NCBI GenBank assembly: GCA_023634235.1
Contig: JAMKCF010000185.1
Location: forward strand, 1-64,000
Source of the DNA: Pisaster brevispinus
Taxonomy: Eukaryota > Echinodermata > Asteroidea > Forcipulatida > Asteriidae
Direction: 5' to 3'
Length of the DNA: 64,000 nucleotides
Position numbers and translations under genes: made by a program
In this document: in pieces, positions 1-12,150 of the stretch
Numbering within the stretch: position 1 is the stretch's first letter
Layout of the letters: each line of letters opens with the position of its first letter
Notes under the pieces: model-generated
What the model was told of the DNA's origin: nothing
The model's input: the letters and a program-made list of their open reading frames with translations, nothing else
Database searches by the model: none

Positions 1-30
1 TGAGAGTAACTCATGACCTAGAAATGCTAG
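1..30 (+). other. Two short inverted repeats at the monomer start (shown in copy 1)
   Basis: TGAG at 1-4 can pair with CTCA at 10-13 around a 5-base loop, and CTAG at 18-21 with CTAG at 27-30 around AAATG. Each stem is only four pairs. They are recorded as local dyad symmetry with no assigned role. Confidence 0.35.
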
Positions 31-272
31 AGTGACAAATCTTGTACCTGAGTCTGCCTTGGATATCCCTGCATCCGAAAATCAACCTTTTAGGCTCGCG
101 GAGGGCAAGCTTCATACCGGAAATGACCAGCAGGCGGGGCTACTCCGAACGCTCCTCAAAAGCCTCCCCAATGGGATTTTTGTACACACAGCTGTCAAAG
201 AAACAAAGTCAAAGTAAGGACGGTCGAATCACCCTCAGAATGATACTGGATTTGCACAAGTTTTACACCATT

Positions 273-297
273 AGAAAGCCCGCCTCAAGGGCTCTCT
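273..297 (+). other. Predicted hairpin A in each monomer (shown in copy 1)
   Basis: The arms 273-281 and 289-297 pair over eight base pairs with one A-C mismatch (276 with 294), around a 7-base loop at 282-288. The core AGCCC/GGGCT is perfect. I saw no substitution inside this hairpin in any copy. It could be a cruciform or RNA structure, or chance, because short inverted repeats are common in 450 bp. Confidence 0.55.
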
Positions 298-302
298 CTA
301 CC

Positions 303-322
303 GTGAGTTTCGTTAAGCTCAC
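303..322 (+). other. Predicted hairpin B in each monomer (shown in copy 1)
   Basis: GTGAG at 303-307 pairs perfectly with CTCAC at 318-322. As RNA the stem extends to eight pairs (one G-U at 308/317) around a CGUU loop at 311-314. The 5' arm also reads like a eukaryotic splice donor (GTGAGT). Two recurrent variants, G303A and G307A, each disrupt a pair without a compensating change, which argues against strong constraint. Confidence 0.55.
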
Positions 323-329
323 AATTTTG
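323..329 (+). other. Sm-site-like AATTTTG between hairpins B and C (shown in copy 1)
   Basis: The motif matches the A-U(4-6)-G core that binds Sm proteins in spliceosomal and spliced-leader RNAs, and like those sites it would be single-stranded between two stem-loops. The base after G is T, where a purine is usual. It is abolished or weakened by A324G in copies 92, 112, 113, 121 and 122. A 7-base match is weak evidence. Confidence 0.25.
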
Positions 330-336
330 TAGGCAA

Positions 337-364
337 GGCCAGCCTCCTGGAAGTAGGGCTGCCC
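337..364 (+). other. Predicted hairpin C in each monomer (shown in copy 1)
   Basis: GGCCAGCC at 337-344 pairs with GGCTGCCC at 357-364 at seven of eight positions, with one C-C mismatch, around a 12-base loop at 345-356. No substitution was seen inside it. It is the most GC-rich of the three hairpins and lies 14 bases after hairpin B. Confidence 0.55.
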
Positions 365-430
365 GAAACACCACTGTATTACATGCCTACGTCATCGCCA
401 GTGAGAAAAAGCCGGCACAAAAAGGTCCGA

Positions 431-436
431 AATAAA
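431..436 (+). promoter_or_regulatory. Canonical AATAAA polyadenylation hexamer, one per monomer (shown in copy 1)
   Basis: The hexamer is exact and, as far as I can see, is kept in every copy. In eukaryotes AAUAAA directs cleavage about 10-30 bases downstream, so plus-strand satellite transcripts could be polyadenylated at the next monomer start. One hexamer per 450 bp is not far from chance, so function is not established. Confidence 0.3.
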
Positions 437-3400
437 TTCTGAGCTAAGGGTGAGAGTAACTCATGACCTAGAAATGCTAGAGTGACAAATCTTGTACCTG
501 AGTCTGCCTTGGATATCCCTGCATCCGAAAATCAACCTTTTAGGCTCGCGGAGGGCAAGCTTCATACCGGAAATGACCAGCAGGCGGGGCTACTCCGAAC
601 GCTCCTCAAAAGCCTCCCCAATGGGATTTTTGTACACACAGCTGTCAAAGAAACAAAGTCAAAGTAAGGACGGTCGAATCACCCTCAGAATGATACTGGA
701 TTTGCACAAGTTTTACACCATTAGAAAGCCCGCCTCAAGGGCTCTCTCTACCGTGAGTTTCGTTAAGCTCACAATTTTGTAGGCAAGGCCAGCCTCCTGG
801 AAGTAGGGCTGCCCGAAACACCACTGTATTACATGCCTACGTCATCGCCAGTGAGAAAAAGCCGGCACAAAAAGGTCCGAAATAAATTCTGAGCTAAGGG
901 TGAGAGTAACTCATGACCTAGAAATGCTAGAGTGACAAATCTTGTACCTGAGTCTGCCTTGGATATCCCTGCATCCGAAAATCAACCTTTTAGGCTCGCG
1001 GAGGGCAAGCTTCATACCGGAAATGACCAGCAGGCGGGGCTACTCCGAACGCTCCTCAAAAGCCTCCCCAATGGGATTTTTGTACACACAGCTGTCAAAG
1101 AAACAAAGTCAAAGTAAGGACGGTCGAATCACCCTCAGAATGATACTGGATTTGCACAAGTTTTACACCATTAGAAAGCCCGCCTCAAGGGCTCTCTCTA
1201 CCGTGAGTTTCGTTAAGCTCACAATTTTGTAGGCAAGGCCAGCCTCCTGGAAGTAGGGCTGCCCGAAACACCACTGTATTACATGCCTACGTCATCGCCA
1301 GTGAGAAAAAGCCGGCACAAAAAGGTCCGAAATAAATTCTGAGCTAAGGGTGAGAGTAACTCATGACCTAGAAATGCTAGAGTGACAAATCTTGTACCTG
1401 AGTCTGCCTTGGATATCCCTGCATCCGAAAATCAACCTTTTAGGCTCGCGGAGGGCAAGCTTCATACCGGAAATGACCAGCAGGCGGGGCTACTCCGAAC
1501 GCTCCTCAAAAGCCTCCCCAATGGGATTTTTGTACACACAGCTGTCAAAGAAACAAAGTCAAAGTAAGGACGGTCGAATCACCCTCAGAATGATACTGGA
1601 TTTGCACAAGTTTTACACCATTAGAAAGCCCGCCTCAAGGGCTCTCTCTACCGTGAGTTTCGTTAAGCTCACAATTTTGTAGGCAAGGCCAGCCTCCTGG
1701 AAGTAGGGCTGCCCGAAACACCACTGTATTACATGCCTACGTCATCGCCAGTGAGAAAAAGCCGGCACAAAAAGGTCCGAAATAAATTCTGAGCTAAGGG
1801 TGAGAGTAACTCATGACCTAGAAATGCTAGAGTGACAAATCTTGTACCTGAGTCTGCCTTGGATATCCCTGCATCCGAAAATCAACCTTTTAGGCTCGCG
1901 GAGGGCAAGCTTCATACCGGAAATGACCAGCAGGCGGGGCTACTCCGAACGCTCCTCAAAAGCCTCCCCAATGGGATTTTTGTACACACAGCTGTCAAAG
2001 AAACAAAGTCAAAGTAAGGACGGTCGAATCACCCTCAGAATGATACTGGATTTGCACAAGTTTTACACCATTAGAAAGCCCGCCTCAAGGGCTCTCTCTA
2101 CCGTGAGTTTCGTTAAGCTCACAATTTTGTAGGCAAGGCCAGCCTCCTGGAAGTAGGGCTGCCCGAAACACCACTGTATTACATGCCTACGTCATCGCCA
2201 GTGAGAAAAAGCCGGCACAAAAAGGTCCGAAATAAATTCTGAGCTAAGGGTGAGAGTAACTCATGACCTAGAAATGCTAGAGTGACAAATCTTGTACCTG
2301 AGTCTGCCTTGGATATCCCTGCATCCGAAAATCAACCTTTTAGGCTCGCGGAGGGCAAGCTTCATACCGGAAATGACCAGCAGGCGGGGCTACTCCGAAC
2401 GCTCCTCAAAAGCCTCCCCAATGGGATTTTTGTACACACAGCTGTCAAAGAAACAAAGTCAAAGTAAGGACGGTCGAATCACCCTCAGAATGATACTGGA
2501 TTTGCACAAGTTTTACACCATTAGAAAGCCCGCCTCAAGGGCTCTCTCTACCGTGAGTTTCGTTAAGCTCACAATTTTGTAGGCAAGGCCAGCCTCCTGG
2601 AAGTAGGGCTGCCCGAAACACCACTGTATTACATGCCTACGTCATCGCCAGTGAGAAAAAGCCGGCACAAAAAGGTCCGAAATAAATTCTGAGCTAAGGG
2701 TGAGAGTAACTCATGACCTAGAAATGCTAGAGTGACAAATCTTGTACCTGAGTCTGCCTTGGATATCCCTGCATCCGAAAATCAACCTTTTAGGCTCGCG
2801 GAGGGCAAGCTTCATACCGGAAATGACCAGCAGGCGGGGCTACTCCGAACGCTCCTCAAAAGCCTCCCCAATGGGATTTTTGTACACACAGCTGTCAAAG
2901 AAACAAAGTCAAAGTAAGGACGGTCGAATCACCCTCAGAATGATACTGGATTTGCACAAGTTTTACACCATTAGAAAGCCCGCCTCAAGGGCTCTCTCTA
3001 CCGTGAGTTTCGTTAAGCTCACAATTTTGTAGGCAAGGCCAGCCTCCTGGAAGTAGGGCTGCCCGAAACACCACTGTATTACATGCCTACGTCATCGCCA
3101 GTGAGAAAAAGCCGGCACAAAAAGGTCCGAAATAAATTCTGAGCTAAGGGTGAGAGTAACTCATGACCTAGAAATGCTAGAGTGACAAATCTTGTACCTG
3201 AGTCTGCCTTGGATATCCCTGCATCCGAAAATCAACCTTTTAGGCTCGCGGAGGGCAAGCTTCATACCGGAAATGACCAGCAGGCGGGGCTACTCCGAAC
3301 GCTCCTCAAAAGCCTCCCCAATGGGATTTTTGTACACACAGCTGTCAAAGAAACAAAGTCAAAGTAAGGACGGTCGAATCACCCTCAGAATGATACTGGA

Positions 3401-3600
3401 TTTGCACAAGTTTTACACCATTAGAAAGCCCGCCTCAAGGGCTCTCTCTACCGTGAGTTTCGTTAAGCTCACAATTTTGTAGGCAAGGCCAGCCTCCTGG
3501 AAGTAGGGCTGCCCGAAACACCACTGTATTACATGCCTACGTCATCGCCAGTGAGAAAAAGCCGGCACAAAAAGGTCCGAAATAAATTCTGAGCTAAGGG

Positions 3601-4050
3601 TGAGAGTAACTCATGACCTAGAAATGCTAGAGTGACAAATCTTGTACCTGAGTCTGCCTTGGATATCCCTGCATCCGAAAATCAACCTTTTAGGCTCGCG
3701 GAGGGCAAGCTTCATACCGGAAATGACCAGCAGGCGGGGCTACTCCGAACGCTCCTCAAAAGCCTCCCCAATGGGATTTTTGTACACACAGCTGTCAAAG
3801 AAACAAAGTCAAAGTAAGGACGGTCGAATCACCCTCAGAATGATACTGGATTTGCACAAGTTTTACACCATTAGAAAGCCCGCCTCAAGGGCTCTCTCTA
3901 CCGTGAGTTTCGTTAAGCTCACAATTTTGTAGGCAAGGCCAGCCTCCTGGAAGTAGGGCTGCCCGAAACACCACTGTATTACATGCCTACGTCATCGCCA
4001 GTGAGAAAAAGCCGGCACAAAGAGGTCCGAAATAAATTCTGAGCTAAGGG
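3601..4050 (+). repeat. Variant copy 9 (A422G)
   Basis: Position 4022 reads G instead of A, inside the run of five A residues near the monomer end. Among the copies I compared the variant is private to this copy. Confidence 0.93.
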
Positions 4051-7000
4051 TGAGAGTAACTCATGACCTAGAAATGCTAGAGTGACAAATCTTGTACCTG
4101 AGTCTGCCTTGGATATCCCTGCATCCGAAAATCAACCTTTTAGGCTCGCGGAGGGCAAGCTTCATACCGGAAATGACCAGCAGGCGGGGCTACTCCGAAC
4201 GCTCCTCAAAAGCCTCCCCAATGGGATTTTTGTACACACAGCTGTCAAAGAAACAAAGTCAAAGTAAGGACGGTCGAATCACCCTCAGAATGATACTGGA
4301 TTTGCACAAGTTTTACACCATTAGAAAGCCCGCCTCAAGGGCTCTCTCTACCGTGAGTTTCGTTAAGCTCACAATTTTGTAGGCAAGGCCAGCCTCCTGG
4401 AAGTAGGGCTGCCCGAAACACCACTGTATTACATGCCTACGTCATCGCCAGTGAGAAAAAGCCGGCACAAAAAGGTCCGAAATAAATTCTGAGCTAAGGG
4501 TGAGAGTAACTCATGACCTAGAAATGCTAGAGTGACAAATCTTGTACCTGAGTCTGCCTTGGATATCCCTGCATCCGAAAATCAACCTTTTAGGCTCGCG
4601 GAGGGCAAGCTTCATACCGGAAATGACCAGCAGGCGGGGCTACTCCGAACGCTCCTCAAAAGCCTCCCCAATGGGATTTTTGTACACACAGCTGTCAAAG
4701 AAACAAAGTCAAAGTAAGGACGGTCGAATCACCCTCAGAATGATACTGGATTTGCACAAGTTTTACACCATTAGAAAGCCCGCCTCAAGGGCTCTCTCTA
4801 CCGTGAGTTTCGTTAAGCTCACAATTTTGTAGGCAAGGCCAGCCTCCTGGAAGTAGGGCTGCCCGAAACACCACTGTATTACATGCCTACGTCATCGCCA
4901 GTGAGAAAAAGCCGGCACAAAAAGGTCCGAAATAAATTCTGAGCTAAGGGTGAGAGTAACTCATGACCTAGAAATGCTAGAGTGACAAATCTTGTACCTG
5001 AGTCTGCCTTGGATATCCCTGCATCCGAAAATCAACCTTTTAGGCTCGCGGAGGGCAAGCTTCATACCGGAAATGACCAGCAGGCGGGGCTACTCCGAAC
5101 GCTCCTCAAAAGCCTCCCCAATGGGATTTTTGTACACACAGCTGTCAAAGAAACAAAGTCAAAGTAAGGACGGTCGAATCACCCTCAGAATGATACTGGA
5201 TTTGCACAAGTTTTACACCATTAGAAAGCCCGCCTCAAGGGCTCTCTCTACCGTGAGTTTCGTTAAGCTCACAATTTTGTAGGCAAGGCCAGCCTCCTGG
5301 AAGTAGGGCTGCCCGAAACACCACTGTATTACATGCCTACGTCATCGCCAGTGAGAAAAAGCCGGCACAAAAAGGTCCGAAATAAATTCTGAGCTAAGGG
5401 TGAGAGTAACTCATGACCTAGAAATGCTAGAGTGACAAATCTTGTACCTGAGTCTGCCTTGGATATCCCTGCATCCGAAAATCAACCTTTTAGGCTCGCG
5501 GAGGGCAAGCTTCATACCGGAAATGACCAGCAGGCGGGGCTACTCCGAACGCTCCTCAAAAGCCTCCCCAATGGGATTTTTGTACACACAGCTGTCAAAG
5601 AAACAAAGTCAAAGTAAGGACGGTCGAATCACCCTCAGAATGATACTGGATTTGCACAAGTTTTACACCATTAGAAAGCCCGCCTCAAGGGCTCTCTCTA
5701 CCGTGAGTTTCGTTAAGCTCACAATTTTGTAGGCAAGGCCAGCCTCCTGGAAGTAGGGCTGCCCGAAACACCACTGTATTACATGCCTACGTCATCGCCA
5801 GTGAGAAAAAGCCGGCACAAAAAGGTCCGAAATAAATTCTGAGCTAAGGGTGAGAGTAACTCATGACCTAGAAATGCTAGAGTGACAAATCTTGTACCTG
5901 AGTCTGCCTTGGATATCCCTGCATCCGAAAATCAACCTTTTAGGCTCGCGGAGGGCAAGCTTCATACCGGAAATGACCAGCAGGCGGGGCTACTCCGAAC
6001 GCTCCTCAAAAGCCTCCCCAATGGGATTTTTGTACACACAGCTGTCAAAGAAACAAAGTCAAAGTAAGGACGGTCGAATCACCCTCAGAATGATACTGGA
6101 TTTGCACAAGTTTTACACCATTAGAAAGCCCGCCTCAAGGGCTCTCTCTACCGTGAGTTTCGTTAAGCTCACAATTTTGTAGGCAAGGCCAGCCTCCTGG
6201 AAGTAGGGCTGCCCGAAACACCACTGTATTACATGCCTACGTCATCGCCAGTGAGAAAAAGCCGGCACAAAAAGGTCCGAAATAAATTCTGAGCTAAGGG
6301 TGAGAGTAACTCATGACCTAGAAATGCTAGAGTGACAAATCTTGTACCTGAGTCTGCCTTGGATATCCCTGCATCCGAAAATCAACCTTTTAGGCTCGCG
6401 GAGGGCAAGCTTCATACCGGAAATGACCAGCAGGCGGGGCTACTCCGAACGCTCCTCAAAAGCCTCCCCAATGGGATTTTTGTACACACAGCTGTCAAAG
6501 AAACAAAGTCAAAGTAAGGACGGTCGAATCACCCTCAGAATGATACTGGATTTGCACAAGTTTTACACCATTAGAAAGCCCGCCTCAAGGGCTCTCTCTA
6601 CCGTGAGTTTCGTTAAGCTCACAATTTTGTAGGCAAGGCCAGCCTCCTGGAAGTAGGGCTGCCCGAAACACCACTGTATTACATGCCTACGTCATCGCCA
6701 GTGAGAAAAAGCCGGCACAAAAAGGTCCGAAATAAATTCTGAGCTAAGGGTGAGAGTAACTCATGACCTAGAAATGCTAGAGTGACAAATCTTGTACCTG
6801 AGTCTGCCTTGGATATCCCTGCATCCGAAAATCAACCTTTTAGGCTCGCGGAGGGCAAGCTTCATACCGGAAATGACCAGCAGGCGGGGCTACTCCGAAC
6901 GCTCCTCAAAAGCCTCCCCAATGGGATTTTTGTACACACAGCTGTCAAAGAAACAAAGTCAAAGTAAGGACGGTCGAATCACCCTCAGAATGATACTGGA

Positions 7001-9000
7001 TTTGCACAAGTTTTACACCATTAGAAAGCCCGCCTCAAGGGCTCTCTCTACCGTGAGTTTCGTTAAGCTCACAATTTTGTAGGCAAGGCCAGCCTCCTGG
7101 AAGTAGGGCTGCCCGAAACACCACTGTATTACATGCCTACGTCATCGCCAGTGAGAAAAAGCCGGCACAAAAAGGTCCGAAATAAATTCTGAGCTAAGGG
7201 TGAGAGTAACTCATGACCTAGAAATGCTAGAGTGACAAATCTTGTACCTGAGTCTGCCTTGGATATCCCTGCATCCGAAAATCAACCTTTTAGGCTCGCG
7301 GAGGGCAAGCTTCATACCGGAAATGACCAGCAGGCGGGGCTACTCCGAACGCTCCTCAAAAGCCTCCCCAATGGGATTTTTGTACACACAGCTGTCAAAG
7401 AAACAAAGTCAAAGTAAGGACGGTCGAATCACCCTCAGAATGATACTGGATTTGCACAAGTTTTACACCATTAGAAAGCCCGCCTCAAGGGCTCTCTCTA
7501 CCGTGAGTTTCGTTAAGCTCACAATTTTGTAGGCAAGGCCAGCCTCCTGGAAGTAGGGCTGCCCGAAACACCACTGTATTACATGCCTACGTCATCGCCA
7601 GTGAGAAAAAGCCGGCACAAAAAGGTCCGAAATAAATTCTGAGCTAAGGGTGAGAGTAACTCATGACCTAGAAATGCTAGAGTGACAAATCTTGTACCTG
7701 AGTCTGCCTTGGATATCCCTGCATCCGAAAATCAACCTTTTAGGCTCGCGGAGGGCAAGCTTCATACCGGAAATGACCAGCAGGCGGGGCTACTCCGAAC
7801 GCTCCTCAAAAGCCTCCCCAATGGGATTTTTGTACACACAGCTGTCAAAGAAACAAAGTCAAAGTAAGGACGGTCGAATCACCCTCAGAATGATACTGGA
7901 TTTGCACAAGTTTTACACCATTAGAAAGCCCGCCTCAAGGGCTCTCTCTACCGTGAGTTTCGTTAAGCTCACAATTTTGTAGGCAAGGCCAGCCTCCTGG
8001 AAGTAGGGCTGCCCGAAACACCACTGTATTACATGCCTACGTCATCGCCAGTGAGAAAAAGCCGGCACAAAAAGGTCCGAAATAAATTCTGAGCTAAGGG
8101 TGAGAGTAACTCATGACCTAGAAATGCTAGAGTGACAAATCTTGTACCTGAGTCTGCCTTGGATATCCCTGCATCCGAAAATCAACCTTTTAGGCTCGCG
8201 GAGGGCAAGCTTCATACCGGAAATGACCAGCAGGCGGGGCTACTCCGAACGCTCCTCAAAAGCCTCCCCAATGGGATTTTTGTACACACAGCTGTCAAAG
8301 AAACAAAGTCAAAGTAAGGACGGTCGAATCACCCTCAGAATGATACTGGATTTGCACAAGTTTTACACCATTAGAAAGCCCGCCTCAAGGGCTCTCTCTA
8401 CCGTGAGTTTCGTTAAGCTCACAATTTTGTAGGCAAGGCCAGCCTCCTGGAAGTAGGGCTGCCCGAAACACCACTGTATTACATGCCTACGTCATCGCCA
8501 GTGAGAAAAAGCCGGCACAAAAAGGTCCGAAATAAATTCTGAGCTAAGGGTGAGAGTAACTCATGACCTAGAAATGCTAGAGTGACAAATCTTGTACCTG
8601 AGTCTGCCTTGGATATCCCTGCATCCGAAAATCAACCTTTTAGGCTCGCGGAGGGCAAGCTTCATACCGGAAATGACCAGCAGGCGGGGCTACTCCGAAC
8701 GCTCCTCAAAAGCCTCCCCAATGGGATTTTTGTACACACAGCTGTCAAAGAAACAAAGTCAAAGTAAGGACGGTCGAATCACCCTCAGAATGATACTGGA
8801 TTTGCACAAGTTTTACACCATTAGAAAGCCCGCCTCAAGGGCTCTCTCTACCGTGAGTTTCGTTAAGCTCACAATTTTGTAGGCAAGGCCAGCCTCCTGG
8901 AAGTAGGGCTGCCCGAAACACCACTGTATTACATGCCTACGTCATCGCCAGTGAGAAAAAGCCGGCACAAAAAGGTCCGAAATAAATTCTGAGCTAAGGG

Positions 9001-9450
9001 TGAGAGTAACTCATGACCTAGAAATGCTAGAGTGACAAATCTTGTACCTGAGTCTGCCTTGGATATCCCTGCATCCGAAAATCAACCTTTTAGGCTCGCG
9101 GAGGGCAAGCTTCATACCGGAAATGACCAGCAGGCGGGGCTACTCCGAACGCTCCTCAAAAGCCTCCCCAATGGGATTTTTGTACACACAGCTGTCAAAG
9201 AAACAAAGTCAAAGTAAGGACGGTCGAATCACCCTCAGAATGATACTGGATTTGCACAAGTTTTACACCATTAGAAAGCCCGCCTCAAGGGCTCTCTCTA
9301 CCGTGAGTTTCGTTAAGCTCACAATTTTGTAGGCAAGGCCAGCCTCCTGGAAGTAGGGCTGCCCAAAACACCACTGTATTACATGCCTACGTCATCGCCA
9401 GTGAGAAAAAGCCGGCACAAAAAGGTCCGAAATAAATTCTGAGCTAAGGG
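9001..9450 (+). repeat. Variant copy 21 (G365A)
   Basis: Position 9365 reads A instead of G, turning a CpG into CpA just after the third predicted hairpin. This fits deamination of methylated CpG on the opposite strand. It is private to this copy. Confidence 0.93.
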
Positions 9451-11700
9451 TGAGAGTAACTCATGACCTAGAAATGCTAGAGTGACAAATCTTGTACCTG
9501 AGTCTGCCTTGGATATCCCTGCATCCGAAAATCAACCTTTTAGGCTCGCGGAGGGCAAGCTTCATACCGGAAATGACCAGCAGGCGGGGCTACTCCGAAC
9601 GCTCCTCAAAAGCCTCCCCAATGGGATTTTTGTACACACAGCTGTCAAAGAAACAAAGTCAAAGTAAGGACGGTCGAATCACCCTCAGAATGATACTGGA
9701 TTTGCACAAGTTTTACACCATTAGAAAGCCCGCCTCAAGGGCTCTCTCTACCGTGAGTTTCGTTAAGCTCACAATTTTGTAGGCAAGGCCAGCCTCCTGG
9801 AAGTAGGGCTGCCCGAAACACCACTGTATTACATGCCTACGTCATCGCCAGTGAGAAAAAGCCGGCACAAAAAGGTCCGAAATAAATTCTGAGCTAAGGG
9901 TGAGAGTAACTCATGACCTAGAAATGCTAGAGTGACAAATCTTGTACCTGAGTCTGCCTTGGATATCCCTGCATCCGAAAATCAACCTTTTAGGCTCGCG
10001 GAGGGCAAGCTTCATACCGGAAATGACCAGCAGGCGGGGCTACTCCGAACGCTCCTCAAAAGCCTCCCCAATGGGATTTTTGTACACACAGCTGTCAAAG
10101 AAACAAAGTCAAAGTAAGGACGGTCGAATCACCCTCAGAATGATACTGGATTTGCACAAGTTTTACACCATTAGAAAGCCCGCCTCAAGGGCTCTCTCTA
10201 CCGTGAGTTTCGTTAAGCTCACAATTTTGTAGGCAAGGCCAGCCTCCTGGAAGTAGGGCTGCCCGAAACACCACTGTATTACATGCCTACGTCATCGCCA
10301 GTGAGAAAAAGCCGGCACAAAAAGGTCCGAAATAAATTCTGAGCTAAGGGTGAGAGTAACTCATGACCTAGAAATGCTAGAGTGACAAATCTTGTACCTG
10401 AGTCTGCCTTGGATATCCCTGCATCCGAAAATCAACCTTTTAGGCTCGCGGAGGGCAAGCTTCATACCGGAAATGACCAGCAGGCGGGGCTACTCCGAAC
10501 GCTCCTCAAAAGCCTCCCCAATGGGATTTTTGTACACACAGCTGTCAAAGAAACAAAGTCAAAGTAAGGACGGTCGAATCACCCTCAGAATGATACTGGA
10601 TTTGCACAAGTTTTACACCATTAGAAAGCCCGCCTCAAGGGCTCTCTCTACCGTGAGTTTCGTTAAGCTCACAATTTTGTAGGCAAGGCCAGCCTCCTGG
10701 AAGTAGGGCTGCCCGAAACACCACTGTATTACATGCCTACGTCATCGCCAGTGAGAAAAAGCCGGCACAAAAAGGTCCGAAATAAATTCTGAGCTAAGGG
10801 TGAGAGTAACTCATGACCTAGAAATGCTAGAGTGACAAATCTTGTACCTGAGTCTGCCTTGGATATCCCTGCATCCGAAAATCAACCTTTTAGGCTCGCG
10901 GAGGGCAAGCTTCATACCGGAAATGACCAGCAGGCGGGGCTACTCCGAACGCTCCTCAAAAGCCTCCCCAATGGGATTTTTGTACACACAGCTGTCAAAG
11001 AAACAAAGTCAAAGTAAGGACGGTCGAATCACCCTCAGAATGATACTGGATTTGCACAAGTTTTACACCATTAGAAAGCCCGCCTCAAGGGCTCTCTCTA
11101 CCGTGAGTTTCGTTAAGCTCACAATTTTGTAGGCAAGGCCAGCCTCCTGGAAGTAGGGCTGCCCGAAACACCACTGTATTACATGCCTACGTCATCGCCA
11201 GTGAGAAAAAGCCGGCACAAAAAGGTCCGAAATAAATTCTGAGCTAAGGGTGAGAGTAACTCATGACCTAGAAATGCTAGAGTGACAAATCTTGTACCTG
11301 AGTCTGCCTTGGATATCCCTGCATCCGAAAATCAACCTTTTAGGCTCGCGGAGGGCAAGCTTCATACCGGAAATGACCAGCAGGCGGGGCTACTCCGAAC
11401 GCTCCTCAAAAGCCTCCCCAATGGGATTTTTGTACACACAGCTGTCAAAGAAACAAAGTCAAAGTAAGGACGGTCGAATCACCCTCAGAATGATACTGGA
11501 TTTGCACAAGTTTTACACCATTAGAAAGCCCGCCTCAAGGGCTCTCTCTACCGTGAGTTTCGTTAAGCTCACAATTTTGTAGGCAAGGCCAGCCTCCTGG
11601 AAGTAGGGCTGCCCGAAACACCACTGTATTACATGCCTACGTCATCGCCAGTGAGAAAAAGCCGGCACAAAAAGGTCCGAAATAAATTCTGAGCTAAGGG

Positions 11701-12150
11701 TGAGAGTAACTCATGACCTAGAAATGCTAGAGTGACAAATCTTGTACCTGAGTCTGCCTTGGATATCCCTGCATCCGAAAATCAACCTTTTAGGCTCGCG
11801 GAGGGCAAGCTTCATACCGGAAATGACCAGCAGGCGGGGCTACTCCGAACGCTCCTCAAAAGCCTCCCCAATGGGATTTTTGTACACACAGCTGTCAAAG
11901 AAACAAAGTCAAAGTAAGGACGGTCGAATCACCCTCAGCATGATACTGGATTTGCACAAGTTTTACACCATTAGAAAGCCCGCCTCAAGGGCTCTCTCTA
12001 CCGTGAGTTTCGTTAAGCTCACAATTTTGTAGGCAAGGCCAGCCTCCTGGAAGTAGGGCTGCCCGAAACACCACTGTATTACATGCCTACGTCATCGCCA
12101 GTGAGAAAAAGCCGGCACAAAAAGGTCCGAAATAAATTCTGAGCTAAGGG
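11701..12150 (+). repeat. Variant copy 27 (A239C)
   Basis: Position 11939 reads C instead of A. The same transversion recurs three monomers later in copy 30 (13289) and nowhere else in the window. Shared ancestry by duplication of a three-copy block, or gene conversion, is more likely than two independent events. Confidence 0.93.

Larger units (their letters stand above)
1..450 (+). repeat. Reference monomer (copy 1) of the 450-bp satellite
   Basis: This copy equals the consensus and serves as the coordinate frame for all other entries. The start phase is arbitrary: it is simply where the window begins. Recognisable short landmarks are TCATGA at 11-16, GATATC at 62-67, AAGCTT (HindIII) at 107-112, TGTACA at 181-186, CAGCTG at 189-194, GCCGGC at 411-416 and AATAAA at 431-436. 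No internal sub-repeat is evident, so the 450-bp unit does not look like a recent dimer or trimer of a shorter satellite. The longest ATG-initiated frame I see on the plus strand is 69 codons (123-332). I see no long frame on the minus strand. Confidence 0.97.

Noticed and set aside
32..332. Two overlapping open frames per monomer (61 codons at 32-217 and 96 codons at 42-332), repeated about 140 times
   Set aside because: The first begins with GTG and the second with TTG. The longest ATG-initiated frame is only 69 codons (123-332). In that frame six of the seven distinct substitutions change an amino acid, so there is no sign of protein constraint. No domain or signal is recognisable. The repetition is explained by the satellite itself.
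1..450. Tandem 5S rRNA, rDNA spacer, tRNA or spliceosomal RNA gene repeat
   Set aside because: I find no 5S rRNA, U1, U2 or U6 sequence on either strand. A-box-like bases (TTAGCTCAG on the minus strand, near monomer 437-446) and a B-box-like stretch near 220-232 are imperfect and about 200 bp apart, so they do not form a tRNA or a 5S internal promoter.
1..450. Hammerhead or other self-cleaving ribozyme in the monomer, as in some animal satellites
   Set aside because: CGAAA-type sequences occur several times, but no CUGANGA core is present on either strand, so no hammerhead can be assembled. I saw no convincing twister core either.
1..450. CENP-B box as evidence for a centromeric satellite
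   Set aside because: Each TTCG on either strand was checked against the pattern NTTCGNNNNANNCGGGN, and none fits. Absence of the box does not exclude a centromeric role, because most centromeric satellites outside mammals lack it.
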